Source: JBBRHF01 sp038223055 (lineage in GTDB: Bacteria; Actinomycetota; Actinomycetes; JACCUZ01). Taken from it: a stretch of DNA of 17,713 nucleotides. Positions 1 through 7,424 of this stretch are shown here, one piece after another; the stretch's first letter is position 1, and every line of letters starts with the position of its first letter. The notes under the pieces are model-generated. The model was not told the origin of the DNA, ran no database searches, and saw nothing but the letters and a program-made list of their open reading frames with translations. The position numbers and the translations under genes were made by a program. The stretch spans positions 1-17,713 of the forward strand of contig JBBRHF010000078.1 in NCBI GenBank assembly GCA_038223055.1. The letters run 5' to 3'.

Positions 1-1425
1 CTGTCCTCCCTGCAGCTCGAGCTCGGCGAGCTGCGCGAGCACACCTGGGACCCGCTGGTGGCCAACCCCGGCACCGCGATCTACACCCTGTTGGCTCGTG
101 ACTTCGCGCCGATCGAGGACCGGCTGCGCGCTGTGGCTGCCCGGCTCACCGCCGTACCGGACTCACTGGCGACTGCCCGCGCGTCGCTCCAACGGATGCC
201 AGGCGTGCACGTGGAGACCGCGATCGGCCAGTTCACCGGCACCCGCACGCTGCTGGCCACCGAGCTCGAGAGCGCCCTCGGTCAGGCGCCGGCGATGCGC
301 GGCGAGGTCGAGCCCCCGAAGGAGCGGGCCATCGCGGCGATCGACGTCCACGTGGACTGGCTGCGCTCGCAGCTCGAGGGTGCCCACGGCGACCCCCGGC
401 TGGGAGCCGAGATGTTCTCCCGGAAGCTGGCGCTGACCCTCGACACCGCGGCCGACGCCGACGCCGTGCTCGCCCGCGCCGAGTCCGACCTGGCCCGCGT
501 CGAGGACCTGATCGCGCAGACCGCCGCGCGCCTCGAGCCGGGCGGCGCCCGCGAGGGGCAGGTCCGCCGGGTGCTCGACCGGTTGGCCGGCGAGGGCCAC
601 GTCGACAACACGACGATCGTCGCCCAGTGCGAGCACGCGTTGTGGGAGGCGGCCGAGTTCGTCCGCGACGAGGACCTGGTCACCCTCTACGACGACCCGG
701 TCGAGATCATCGTCATGCCCGAGATCCACCGCGGTGTCGCAGTGGCCTACTGCGACCCACCGGGGCCCCTGGAGACCGTCCCGCTGCCCACCTACTTCGC
801 GGTCTCGCCGACGCCGGAGGGCTGGTCGCCGCAGCGGGTCGACTCGTTCTTCCGGGAGTACAACACCCATATGCTGCACAACCTCGCGGTGCACGAGGCG
901 ATGCCGGGACATGTCCTCCAACTCGGGCACAACAGCCGCTATGCGGCGGACGTGCCGGTCCGTAAGGCGCTCTGGAGCGGGTCGATGGTCGAGGGCTGGG
1001 CGGTCTACGCCGAGCAGCTGATGGTGGCCCGGGGCTACCGATCCGCCGCCGGGGCCCGGGACTGGGCCAGGGACGGGGACGGTGACGCACTGCGGATGCA
1101 GCAGCTCAAGATGGCGCTGCGGATGACGATCAACGCGATCCTCGACGCCAGGGTCCACGCCCACGGCATGACCGAGGACGAGGCGATGCGGCTGATGACC
1201 CGACGCGGCCACCAGGAGGAGGGCGAGGCCGCCGGCAAGTGGCGCCGTGCGCTGCTTACCAGCGGGCAGCTCTCGACCTACTACGTGGGCTACGTCGAGA
1301 TGGCCGACATCGCGGCGGACCTGGCCGCGGCGCATCCCTCCTGGTCCGACCGCACCCGCCACGACGCGATGCTCGCCCACGGCTCCCCGCCGCCGCGCCA
1401 CCTGCGCAGCCTGCTGGGTCTTTGA
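1..1425 (+). CDS. DUF885 family protein (metallopeptidase-like), 5' end outside window
   Basis: The reading frame is open from base 1, so this is the C-terminal part (about 474 residues) of a longer protein; DUF885 proteins usually have about 550-600 residues. The family signature is HEAMPGH at 892-912, a zincin-like HExxxGH variant, followed by LQLGHN and then EGWAVYAEQL around 990-1020. The first motif is expected to bind metal and the following Glu may contribute. Many members are annotated as putative carboxypeptidase-like or lipoprotein enzymes, but the substrate of this one is unknown. Any signal peptide would lie upstream of the window and cannot be judged. The gene converges on the permease gene, with 30 bp between the two stop codons, and has no obvious functional link to it. 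The family call is firm; the function is not. Confidence 0.85.
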   Translation: MSSLQLELGELREHTWDPLVANPGTAIYTLLARDFAPIEDRLRAVAARLTAVPDSLATARASLQRMPGVHVETAIGQFTGTRTLLATELESALGQAPAMRGEVEPPKERAIAAIDVHVDWLRSQLEGAHGDPRLGAEMFSRKLALTLDTAADADAVLARAESDLARVEDLIAQTAARLEPGGAREGQVRRVLDRLAGEGHVDNTTIVAQCEHALWEAAEFVRDEDLVTLYDDPVEIIVMPEIHRGVAVAYCDPPGPLETVPLPTYFAVSPTPEGWSPQRVDSFFREYNTHMLHNLAVHEAMPGHVLQLGHNSRYAADVPVRKALWSGSMVEGWAVYAEQLMVARGYRSAAGARDWARDGDGDALRMQQLKMALRMTINAILDARVHAHGMTEDEAMRLMTRRGHQEEGEAAGKWRRALLTSGQLSTYYVGYVEMADIAADLAAAHPSWSDRTRHDAMLAHGSPPPRHLRSLLGL

Positions 1426-1459
1426 TGGCTGTGGGGGTCAGGATGGCTGTGGGGGTCAG
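1424..1459. repeat. Tandem direct repeat, 2 x 18 bp, at a convergent gene junction
   Basis: The unit GATGGCTGTGGGGGTCAG occurs twice with no mismatch, at 1424-1441 and 1442-1459. Copy 1 begins within the TGA stop of the DUF885 gene (1423-1425). Copy 2 contains the TGA stop of the oppositely oriented permease gene (1456-1458 on the minus strand). The 30-bp spacer between the stops is therefore almost entirely duplicated sequence. No hairpin terminator is visible here. Confidence 0.95.
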
Positions 1460-3300
1460 GACGTGGGCGCCACGACCGGGACGCTGTTCGCGACGACGTG
1501 GGTCAGCGGGATCGCGGAGTAGCGCCGGCGCGCCCGGCTGACGAAGTCGTGGTGCAGCCAGGTGGAGAACTCCTCCGGGTGGGTGCTGATCACGATCCGG
1601 TCGGGGGCGTACGTCTCGACGGCGTGGTCCAGGGCCCGCATCGGCAGGAAGTCGCCGAGCGCTCCCTCGGCGCGCAGCCCGTCGGCGCGCAGCGTCGCCA
1701 GGGTGTCCGCCAGGCGCTCCCGCGCGGCCGCCACGGTGGCCGCCTGGACCCACACCGCGCCGGTGACCTCGGCCTGGCCCAGCAGCACCGGGTTGGCCGC
1801 GACGCACACGAAGTAGTTCGCGTGGCCTTCGGCGTCGATGCGCCGCAGTTCGTCGAGCAGCTCGGGCGCCCCGACGGTCCAGTTGGCCAGAACGAGAACG
1901 CGGTGTGCCGCTCCCTGCGTCGACCGCTCCTCGCTCGGGTCCACCGAGCCGCCGCGCCAGCGGGTGACGAAGTACAGCCCAAGCGTGACACCCCACACAA
2001 GCAGGCTCAAGAGCAGCTGCGGTCTGACCTTCTCGTCGACGTACATCTGCACCAGCACCGCGACGATGCCGAGGATCGTGGCGATCGAGAGCACCGGGTG
2101 CAGCCACATCTTCACGATCAGCTGATCCGGCGGCGTGCGCCGGCGCAGGACCAGCTGCGAGATCGCGATCAGCAAGTAGACGAACAAGATGATGGCGCCC
2201 GAAGAGTTCAGCAAGAACGAGAACACGGTGTCCGGGGACACCGCAGCGGCGATTACGCACAGGAAACCGACGACAGTGGAGGTCAGGATCGCGGCGGCCG
2301 GCACGCCCTTCTTGCTCACCCGGGTCAGCACGAGCGGCGCCTCGCGGCGCGCGGCCAGGACGAACAGCATCCGGGATGCGGTGTAGAGACCGGAGTTCAG
2401 GCAGGACAGGACGGCGGTGAGGACCACCGCGTTCATGATGTGGTCGGCGTAGGGCAGGCCCATCTCGGTGAACGCGGTGACGAACGGGGAGGACCCCTTC
2501 TTGATCGTGTTCCAGGGCACGATCACCGAGAGCAGGAACGCCGAGCCGACGAAGAAGATCAGGATCCGGGCGACCACGGAGTTCGTTGCCCTCTTGATGG
2601 CCCGCTTGGGATCATCGGACTCCGCCGCCGCGATTGTCGCGATCTCGGCCCCGACCATGGAGAAGATCACCACCACGATGGCGACGAACACCGAGCTGAC
2701 GCCGTTGGGCAGGAACCCGCCGTGTGCGCTCAGGTTGCTGAAGTCCATCGACCGGCCCGGCCACAGGCCCAGCGCGAACACGCTGCCGAGGACCAAGAAA
2801 GCCACGATCGCGGCCACCTTGATCCCGGCGAACCAGAACTCGAACTCCCCGAACGAGGACACCGAGAACAGGTTGGTCGCCGTCATCAGGATCATCAGGC
2901 CCAGGGCCAGCAGCCACAGCGGCGCGTCGAACCAGAACGTGATGACCGTGGCACCGGCGACCGCCTCGAAGCCGACGACGATCACCCAGAAGTACCAGTA
3001 CAACCACGCCGCCGAGAAGCCCGCCCACCCGCCGAGCGCCTTGCGGGCGTAGCGGGTGAACGAGCCCGTCGCCGGGTCGGCCGCCGCCATCTCGCCCAGC
3101 ATCCGCATCACCATCACGATGAGCAGCCCGGCGAGGGCATAGCTCAGGAAGGCGGGAGGACCGGTCTGCCTGATGACCACGCCCGACCCGACGAACAGTC
3201 CCGCGCCGATGACCCCGCCAATCGCGATCATGGTGAGGTGACGCTGCTTGAGGCCCGCGTGCAGGTGCGAGGGACTCTCCTGCGGTGGACGAGTTGTCAT
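1456..3300 (-). CDS. gabP: GabP-like amino acid permease (APC/AAT family) with C-terminal UspA-like domain
   Basis: The protein has 614 residues. Residues about 15-455 match the AAT family of APC transporters, with the TM1 motif GGVIGAGLFVGSG, MRMLGEMAAADPATGSF, GEFEFWFAGIK, AEIATIAAAESDDP and SCLNSGLYTASRMLF. The pattern closely follows E. coli GabP, so GABA or a related omega-amino acid is the best substrate guess. About 12 membrane segments are expected. Residues about 466-614 form an extra soluble alpha/beta domain (HRVLVLANWT ... DRIVISTHPEEFSTWL) resembling a universal-stress fold; E. coli GabP (about 466 aa) lacks it. The start at 3300 is preferred because GGAGGA lies 6 nt upstream; an in-frame ATG at 3324 would put that ribosome-binding site inside the gene. 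It is the last gene of the minus-strand block and has its own promoter. Family is certain, substrate inferred. Confidence 0.9.
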   Translation of the reverse strand: MTTRPPQESPSHLHAGLKQRHLTMIAIGGVIGAGLFVGSGVVIRQTGPPAFLSYALAGLLIVMVMRMLGEMAAADPATGSFTRYARKALGGWAGFSAAWLYWYFWVIVVGFEAVAGATVITFWFDAPLWLLALGLMILMTATNLFSVSSFGEFEFWFAGIKVAAIVAFLVLGSVFALGLWPGRSMDFSNLSAHGGFLPNGVSSVFVAIVVVIFSMVGAEIATIAAAESDDPKRAIKRATNSVVARILIFFVGSAFLLSVIVPWNTIKKGSSPFVTAFTEMGLPYADHIMNAVVLTAVLSCLNSGLYTASRMLFVLAARREAPLVLTRVSKKGVPAAAILTSTVVGFLCVIAAAVSPDTVFSFLLNSSGAIILFVYLLIAISQLVLRRRTPPDQLIVKMWLHPVLSIATILGIVAVLVQMYVDEKVRPQLLLSLLVWGVTLGLYFVTRWRGGSVDPSEERSTQGAAHRVLVLANWTVGAPELLDELRRIDAEGHANYFVCVAANPVLLGQAEVTGAVWVQAATVAAARERLADTLATLRADGLRAEGALGDFLPMRALDHAVETYAPDRIVISTHPEEFSTWLHHDFVSRARRRYSAIPLTHVVANSVPVVAPTS

Positions 3301-3319
3301 TAGTGTTCCTCCGTAATGT

Positions 3320-3340
3320 CCCAATATACATCGATATGGG
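3320..3340. promoter_or_regulatory. Near-palindrome overlapping the permease promoter (candidate operator)
   Basis: CCCAATAT at 3320-3327 and ATATGGG at 3334-3340 are inverted copies apart from one extra A, separated by 6 bp. The element covers the -10 box and part of the promoter spacer, the classic place for a repressor site. The binding protein is unknown. The PucR-family regulator encoded at 10212-11696 is one candidate, but nothing in the sequence proves it. Confidence 0.35.
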
Positions 3341-3351
3341 CACTACCTCAA
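3323..3351 (-). promoter_or_regulatory. Sigma70-type promoter for the permease gene
   Basis: Read on the minus strand, TTGAGG (3351-3346) is followed by exactly 17 nt and then TATATT (3328-3323). These resemble -35 and -10 elements. Transcription would begin near 3316, giving a leader of about 16 nt that still contains the GGAGGA ribosome-binding site. The area is an AT-rich island in an otherwise GC-rich region, which supports the call. Confidence 0.6.
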
Positions 3352-3380
3352 GGTGTGCGGGCCAGCACGGAACGGAGTCG

Positions 3381-4619
3381 CTAGCGCAGCCTGGCCAGGT
3401 GCGCGCCGGCCGCGCCGACGGCCCGCAGGGTGTCGACCAGGTGGGCCAGGTGCTGGGCGTCCGGCCAGGCGCTGAGCTTGACCGTTACGGTCCGGGTGGC
3501 CGGGTTGACGTGCACCATCTGGCCGTGAATGCCGAGGCAGACCAGGTTGACCCCGTTGTGGCCGGGGATGAACCAGAACTGGTTGCGGTACCACCCGCCG
3601 GGCAGGACGGTGTCGTCCGGGGACGCGGCGAACGCATCCCGGACGTCGCTGCCGGGCTTGTGCGACGCGGCCAGCCAGGCGGTGGGCACCACCCGCCGCC
3701 CACCGGCCTGCCCGCCCTCGAGCAGCATCTGCCCGAACCGCGCGAGGTCTCGCGCCGTGGCGGAGACTCCGCCGTCGTGGATCGCGGTTCCGACCGCGTC
3801 GCAGGTGACCTCCGCGTCGTACTGCGCGCCCATCGGCGCCCAGATCTTGGCGGAGATGAGGTCCGCCATCCGCCGCCCGGCGGCGCGCTCGCACACCCAG
3901 CCCAGCACGTCGGTGTCCGCGGAGCGATAGGTGAACCGGCCGCCGTGCGGGCCGGCCGTGCCGAGAGTGGCCAGGTAGGCGTAGGCGCCGACCGGGTCGC
4001 CCGGCTCGATCGGTCGCCAGCCCATCGAGCGCTCCATGACCCGCACCTCGGCGTCGGGGTTGGTGTAGGTCTCGCGGAACGCCACCCCGGTGCGCATGTC
4101 CAGCAGGTTGCGAACCGTTGCCCCGTCGTAGCCGGACCCCTTCACCTCCGGGACGTACGTCGTGACCTCGGCGCCGTCGTCGAGGCGCCCCTCGTCGGCG
4201 AGGCACCCCGCCACGCAGCCGACCAGCGACTTGGACACCGACATCACCAGGTGCCGGGTGCTCGGAGTCATCCCGTCGGCGTAGCGCTCCTCGATGATCT
4301 GGCCGCGGTGCAGCATCAGGAACGCGTCGGTGTGGGTGTCGGCGAGCACCTCGTCGAGCGTGCCGCTGGAGCCGTCGAGCCGGGTCAGCTCGACCTGACC
4401 CATCGGTTTCGGCGCCTCGGACAGGGCCAGTGTGGTGGCCGGGTCGGCCTCGATCAGGTGGCTGGGCAGCACCTCGCGCATGTGCCGGAACGCCCACCGG
4501 CTGTGCGGCGGGTCCTGCCAGTTGGCCATGGTCGCCGGCGGCTCGGCCGAGAGTTGCTGTTCCGGGAGTTGGTCTGCCGGGCGTTCCTCTGCCGGCGGGC
4601 TGCTCTTGTCCTGGCGCAT
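3381..4619 (-). CDS. NylB-like serine hydrolase (beta-lactamase fold, 6-aminohexanoate-dimer hydrolase type)
   Basis: This 412-residue penicillin-recognising-fold enzyme resembles NylB (392 aa) along its length: NWQDPPHSRWAFRHM, TDAFLMLHRGQ, MSVSKSLVG, VPEVKGSGYDG, YRSADTDVLGW, GIHGQ and VTVKLSAWPD. The SxxK nucleophile and base are Ser127 and Lys130, and the YxS tyrosine is Tyr231. From memory of NylB, its Tyr170 matches Tyr185 here, and its substrate-binding Asp181 falls on Glu196, so an acidic group for a substrate amine may be kept. Known relatives cleave amides of 6-aminohexanoate or carboxylesters; the natural substrate here is unknown. No signal peptide is visible, so it is probably cytoplasmic. 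The first 30 residues are a polar, Pro/Glu-rich extension. The start lies 12 bp after the ATP-grasp stop, suggesting coupled translation. Confidence 0.88.
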   Translation of the reverse strand: MRQDKSSPPAEERPADQLPEQQLSAEPPATMANWQDPPHSRWAFRHMREVLPSHLIEADPATTLALSEAPKPMGQVELTRLDGSSGTLDEVLADTHTDAFLMLHRGQIIEERYADGMTPSTRHLVMSVSKSLVGCVAGCLADEGRLDDGAEVTTYVPEVKGSGYDGATVRNLLDMRTGVAFRETYTNPDAEVRVMERSMGWRPIEPGDPVGAYAYLATLGTAGPHGGRFTYRSADTDVLGWVCERAAGRRMADLISAKIWAPMGAQYDAEVTCDAVGTAIHDGGVSATARDLARFGQMLLEGGQAGGRRVVPTAWLAASHKPGSDVRDAFAASPDDTVLPGGWYRNQFWFIPGHNGVNLVCLGIHGQMVHVNPATRTVTVKLSAWPDAQHLAHLVDTLRAVGAAGAHLARLR

Positions 4620-4631
4620 GCGGAGGCCCCC

Positions 4632-6074
4632 TTACTTGAGGTAGGCGATGGGGACCTGGGTCGGCGGCTCCGGCAGCGGCTCGGAGACGTAGAGCGCTCG
4701 GATCCCGTCGATATAGCGCCGGCACCGCTGGGTCAGCCCGTCGGCGGTCTGCATGCGGCCCTTGGTGACGAGGATCCCGAGGTCGGCACCCTTGAACCGA
4801 TAGTCGCCGGGGGCATAGACCCGCAGGAAGAACGCCTCGTCCACTTGGCTGATCTGGTGCCAGTCGTGCGAGATGTGCCGGTAGGTCAGGGTGCCGTCTA
4901 CGTCCAACATGTAGGTGCCGGTGCGCGGGGCGGCCAGGATGCGCTCGACGGAATCCACCGGCTCCTTCATGATCAGCTGGGCCCAGACGTCGACCGCGGC
5001 GAGCTGCAGCCACCGCTCGTTGATCTCGTCGACGTCGATGCTGTAGTCGACGTCCATGAACTCGAGCAGGTGGAACAGGAACAGGGGCACGTCGGCGTAG
5101 GCCCCCGCGGTGACGTTCGTCATCGACGACGCTCCGGAGATCCGCGGGTTGAGCTCGCCGAGGTAGACCTCGTCGTTGTCCAGGTCGACGAGGACATCGA
5201 TCTCGAGGAAACCCTTGTAGCCCTCTTGGGCGAGCCGGTCACCGAGCTGGCTGACGTGGCTGATTGCCCGCGAGCGCTGGGTCGTGGTCAGCGCCTCCGG
5301 AAACAGGTCGTTGCCACACCAACCGCCCTGGTAGGGCGTGAGCTCGGGATAGCCGGTCAGGTCCGTCATGAAGGGGCCGACGATCGTCCCGTGCCTGGTG
5401 ATGCAGGCCTCCACGGCGACGGCCTTGTTGTTGATCCGCGTCATCACCTTGGCCTCCTGCCCGATGATGTCGGACGCATGTGCCTCCCAGTCGGCCTCGG
5501 AGCTGATGAAGAAGGTGGTCTTTCCCGAGTCGCCGTACGGCGTCTGCACAACCAGGTCGGTGCCGAGGCCGTGGCTCGTGGAGAGCGCCTCGAGCTCGGC
5601 CCAGGTCTGCGCCCGGCCCAGCACGTTGGGCACCGACGCGGCGCCTGCCTCGTTGCCGAGCTGGGTCGTCACGATCTTGGAGTCGAGCCGGCGCCGCAGC
5701 GAGTCCGGCGGCAGGATCAGCGTGTAGCCCAGGTCGCGGCAGATCTCTTCGGTCTCCTCGTCGAAGAACACCATGGCCACCATCGGCGTGCCGCCTCGAC
5801 GTGCCAGGTGGGCCTGAACCTCCCCGTCGCGCAGCAAGTAGTTGACGATCTGCTCGCTCGACTCGAACCCGATAGCAGGTCGGATGGTCGGCACGAAGAC
5901 CCGCGGGTGGGCGCCGTCCCAGGAGTCGTAGTAGACGACGTACTGGAAGTTGCGCACCCACCGGTCGATGCCCAGTAGGTTGAAGGCCGTCGGTCCGAAG
6001 AAGTAGACCGGCGTCTCGTTGGTGCGAAAGAACGTCCGGATCTCGGGGATGCCGTTGAGCTTCGGTCTGGTCAT
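4632..6074 (-). CDS. ATP-grasp superfamily enzyme (carboxylate-amine ligase or carboxylase-like), substrate unknown
   Basis: The protein has 480 residues. A nucleotide-binding loop, PYGDSGKTTFF, begins near residue 179 and follows a DSK at 131-133. The metal-binding ATP-grasp motif GELNPRISGASSMTN covers about 306-320 (Glu307, Asn309, Arg311). Similar proteins are often labelled biotin carboxylase, but there is no biotin-carrier domain or partner carboxyltransferase nearby, so a ligase joining a carboxylate to an amine by way of an acyl-phosphate is at least as likely. GGAGG lies 4 nt before the ATG. The gene is 107 bp downstream of glutaryl-CoA dehydrogenase and 12 bp upstream of the NylB-like hydrolase. 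This suggests opposing amide synthesis and hydrolysis in one pathway, which is inference. Confidence 0.82.
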   Translation of the reverse strand: MTRPKLNGIPEIRTFFRTNETPVYFFGPTAFNLLGIDRWVRNFQYVVYYDSWDGAHPRVFVPTIRPAIGFESSEQIVNYLLRDGEVQAHLARRGGTPMVAMVFFDEETEEICRDLGYTLILPPDSLRRRLDSKIVTTQLGNEAGAASVPNVLGRAQTWAELEALSTSHGLGTDLVVQTPYGDSGKTTFFISSEADWEAHASDIIGQEAKVMTRINNKAVAVEACITRHGTIVGPFMTDLTGYPELTPYQGGWCGNDLFPEALTTTQRSRAISHVSQLGDRLAQEGYKGFLEIDVLVDLDNDEVYLGELNPRISGASSMTNVTAGAYADVPLFLFHLLEFMDVDYSIDVDEINERWLQLAAVDVWAQLIMKEPVDSVERILAAPRTGTYMLDVDGTLTYRHISHDWHQISQVDEAFFLRVYAPGDYRFKGADLGILVTKGRMQTADGLTQRCRRYIDGIRALYVSEPLPEPPTQVPIAYLK

Positions 6075-6181
6075 CGAGCCTCCGTGGGTGCCGCCACTGC
6101 GATCCGGCGCACCGACCGGCGCTTCGCCGATCCAGCGGGCTTGACCGCGATCCTACCGGTGCGGCCGCGGCGGGCGACCGG
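6075..6181 (-). other. 107-bp gap between glutaryl-CoA dehydrogenase and ATP-grasp genes
   Basis: This is the longest internal gap of the six-gene block. It holds a short hairpin, CGGCG-CTT-CGCCG at 6117-6129. It also holds TAGGAT on the minus strand (6155-6150), which fits an actinobacterial -10 (TAnnnT) but lacks a convincing -35. An internal promoter for the ATP-grasp, hydrolase and permease genes is possible but weakly supported. Confidence 0.3.
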
Positions 6182-7390
6182 TCAGCGGAACGCCTGCAGC
6201 CCGGTGAGGGCCTGGCCGATCGTCAGCGCGTGCATCTCCGGGGTCCCCTCGTAGGTGAGGACCGACTCGAGGTTGGCCATGTGCCGGATCACCGGGAACT
6301 CCAGCGAGATCCCGTTGGCGCCCAGGATCGTGCGGGCGGACCGGGCGATCTCCAGCGCCTTGGTCACGTTGTTGAGCTTGCCCATGCTCACCTGCTCTGG
6401 GCGCAGGCCGACCAGATCCTTGCGCCGGCCCAGGTGCAGCGCGAGCAGCGTGCCCGTCGTGAGCTCGACGGACATGGTCGCCAGCTTGGCCTGGGTCAGC
6501 TGGAACCCGCCGATCGGCTTGCCGAACTGGGTCCGCTGGGTGGAGTAGTCCAACGCCGCCTGGAAGCAGCTCCGTGCTGCGCCCATCGCCCCCCAGACGA
6601 TGCCGTAGCGCGCCTCGTTGAGGCACGACAACGGCCCCTTGAGCCCGTGCACGTCGGGCAGCACCGCGTCGTAGGGCAGCCGGACGCCGTCGAGCACCAG
6701 CTCGCTGGTGACCGAGGCCCGCAACGACATCTTGTGGTGGATGAGGGGAGCGGAGAAGCCCGGGGTCGCGGTCGGCACGACGAAGCCCCTGATGTCCTGC
6801 TCGGTCTGCGCCCAGACGATGGCGACGTCGGCCACGGATCCGTTGGTGATCCACATCATGGAGCCGTCCAGGATCCAGTCGGCGTGCTCGCCGGCGCCGT
6901 CGCGCCGGGCCCGCGTGCGCATCGACGCGGGATCCGACCCGGCGTCTGGCTCGGTCAGCCCGAAGCAGCCGATCGCCTCGCCCGCGGCCAGCTGCGGCAG
7001 CCACTGCTGCTTGTGCTCCTCGCTGCCGTGCCGCCAGATCGCGAACATCGCCAACGAGCCCTGCACGCTCACCAGCGAGCGGACGCCGGAGTCGCTGGCC
7101 TCGAGCTCGAGGCAGGCCAGGCCGTAGTCCACGGCGCTCATCCCCGCGCAGCCGTAGCCCTCCAGGTGCATGCCGAGCAGCCCGAGCGCGCCCAGCTCCT
7201 TCGCGAGCGCGCGGATGTCCGGCAGCTCGCCCGCCTCGAACCACTCAGCGACATGGGGGTCGATCGCGCTGGCGCAGACCTGCCGGACGGCCGCCCGAAT
7301 GGCCTTCTCCTCGTCGCTGAGCAGGTCATCGATGCCGGCCAGGTCCATCGGGTCGACCTTCGCGCGCGGGGTGGTTTGCGTCTTGGTCAT
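6182..7390 (-). CDS. gcdH: Glutaryl-CoA dehydrogenase (decarboxylating), FAD-dependent
   Basis: This 402-residue acyl-CoA dehydrogenase would convert glutaryl-CoA to crotonyl-CoA plus CO2, passing electrons to electron-transfer flavoprotein. Family marks are LSDEEKAIR, GYGCAGMSAVDYGL, DSGVRSLVSVQGSL, GCFGLTEPDAGSDP, WITNG, SLRAS, CLNEARYGIVWG, NGISLEFPVIRH and TYEGTPEMHAL. Arg104-Ser105 correspond to the Arg-Ser pair of human GCDH that holds the distal carboxylate, which separates this group from ordinary acyl-CoA dehydrogenases. Glu381 after Tyr380 is the catalytic base. AAGG lies 7 nt before the ATG, inside a 17-bp tandem repeat that links it to the preceding CoA-transferase gene. Context (CoA-transferase, aminotransferase) agrees with glutarate or 5-aminovalerate breakdown. 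Confidence 0.93.
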   Translation of the reverse strand: MTKTQTTPRAKVDPMDLAGIDDLLSDEEKAIRAAVRQVCASAIDPHVAEWFEAGELPDIRALAKELGALGLLGMHLEGYGCAGMSAVDYGLACLELEASDSGVRSLVSVQGSLAMFAIWRHGSEEHKQQWLPQLAAGEAIGCFGLTEPDAGSDPASMRTRARRDGAGEHADWILDGSMMWITNGSVADVAIVWAQTEQDIRGFVVPTATPGFSAPLIHHKMSLRASVTSELVLDGVRLPYDAVLPDVHGLKGPLSCLNEARYGIVWGAMGAARSCFQAALDYSTQRTQFGKPIGGFQLTQAKLATMSVELTTGTLLALHLGRRKDLVGLRPEQVSMGKLNNVTKALEIARSARTILGANGISLEFPVIRHMANLESVLTYEGTPEMHALTIGQALTGLQAFR

Positions 7391-7407
7391 GGCAGAACCT
7401 TCGTCAT
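7387..7407 (-). CDS. Six-codon mini-ORF (MTKVLP), second link in a coupled-translation chain
   Basis: The start overlaps the previous mini-ORF stop in ATGA (7407-7404). Its stop TGA (7389-7387) overlaps the ATG of glutaryl-CoA dehydrogenase in a third ATGA. AAGG is 7 nt upstream. The unit length of 17 bp makes each start-to-stop distance 21 nt, a whole number of codons, which is why every junction stays in register. Confidence 0.3.
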   Translation of the reverse strand: MTKVLP

Positions 7408-7424
7408 AGCAGAACCTTTGTCAT
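7404..7424 (-). CDS. Six-codon mini-ORF (MTKVLL), first link in a coupled-translation chain
   Basis: The ATG overlaps the CoA-transferase stop in ATGA (7424-7421). The ORF ends at the TGA at 7406-7404, which overlaps the next ATG. An AAGG lies 7 nt upstream, inside the end of the CoA-transferase gene. The peptide itself is unlikely to matter; the role would be to hand ribosomes on. Whether it is translated is not known. Confidence 0.3.
   Translation of the reverse strand: MTKVLL

Noticed and set aside
163..1401. An open frame of about 412 codons on the minus strand across the DUF885 gene
   Set aside because: It is rich in Arg, Gly, His and Val and antisense to a clear family member; it is a shadow.
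1423..1459. Intrinsic terminator between the DUF885 and permease genes
   Set aside because: The sequence is a direct repeat, not an inverted one, and forms no useful stem; no T-run is present.
3301..3324. Start of the permease at the ATG at 3324
   Set aside because: It would put the strong GGAGGA site inside the gene and sit on the -10 box. The ATG at 3300 is correctly spaced from GGAGGA and begins the usual N-terminus.
3285..5978. An open frame of about 897 codons on the plus strand
   Set aside because: It lies wholly antisense to the well-supported hydrolase and ATP-grasp genes. Its translation is Arg/Gly/His/Asp/Val-rich with no domain. High GC third positions keep the opposite frame open.
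4632..6074. Naming the ATP-grasp protein biotin carboxylase
   Set aside because: The length, the lack of a biotin-carrier domain and the absence of carboxyltransferase genes nearby do not support it. Only the ATP-grasp fold is secure.
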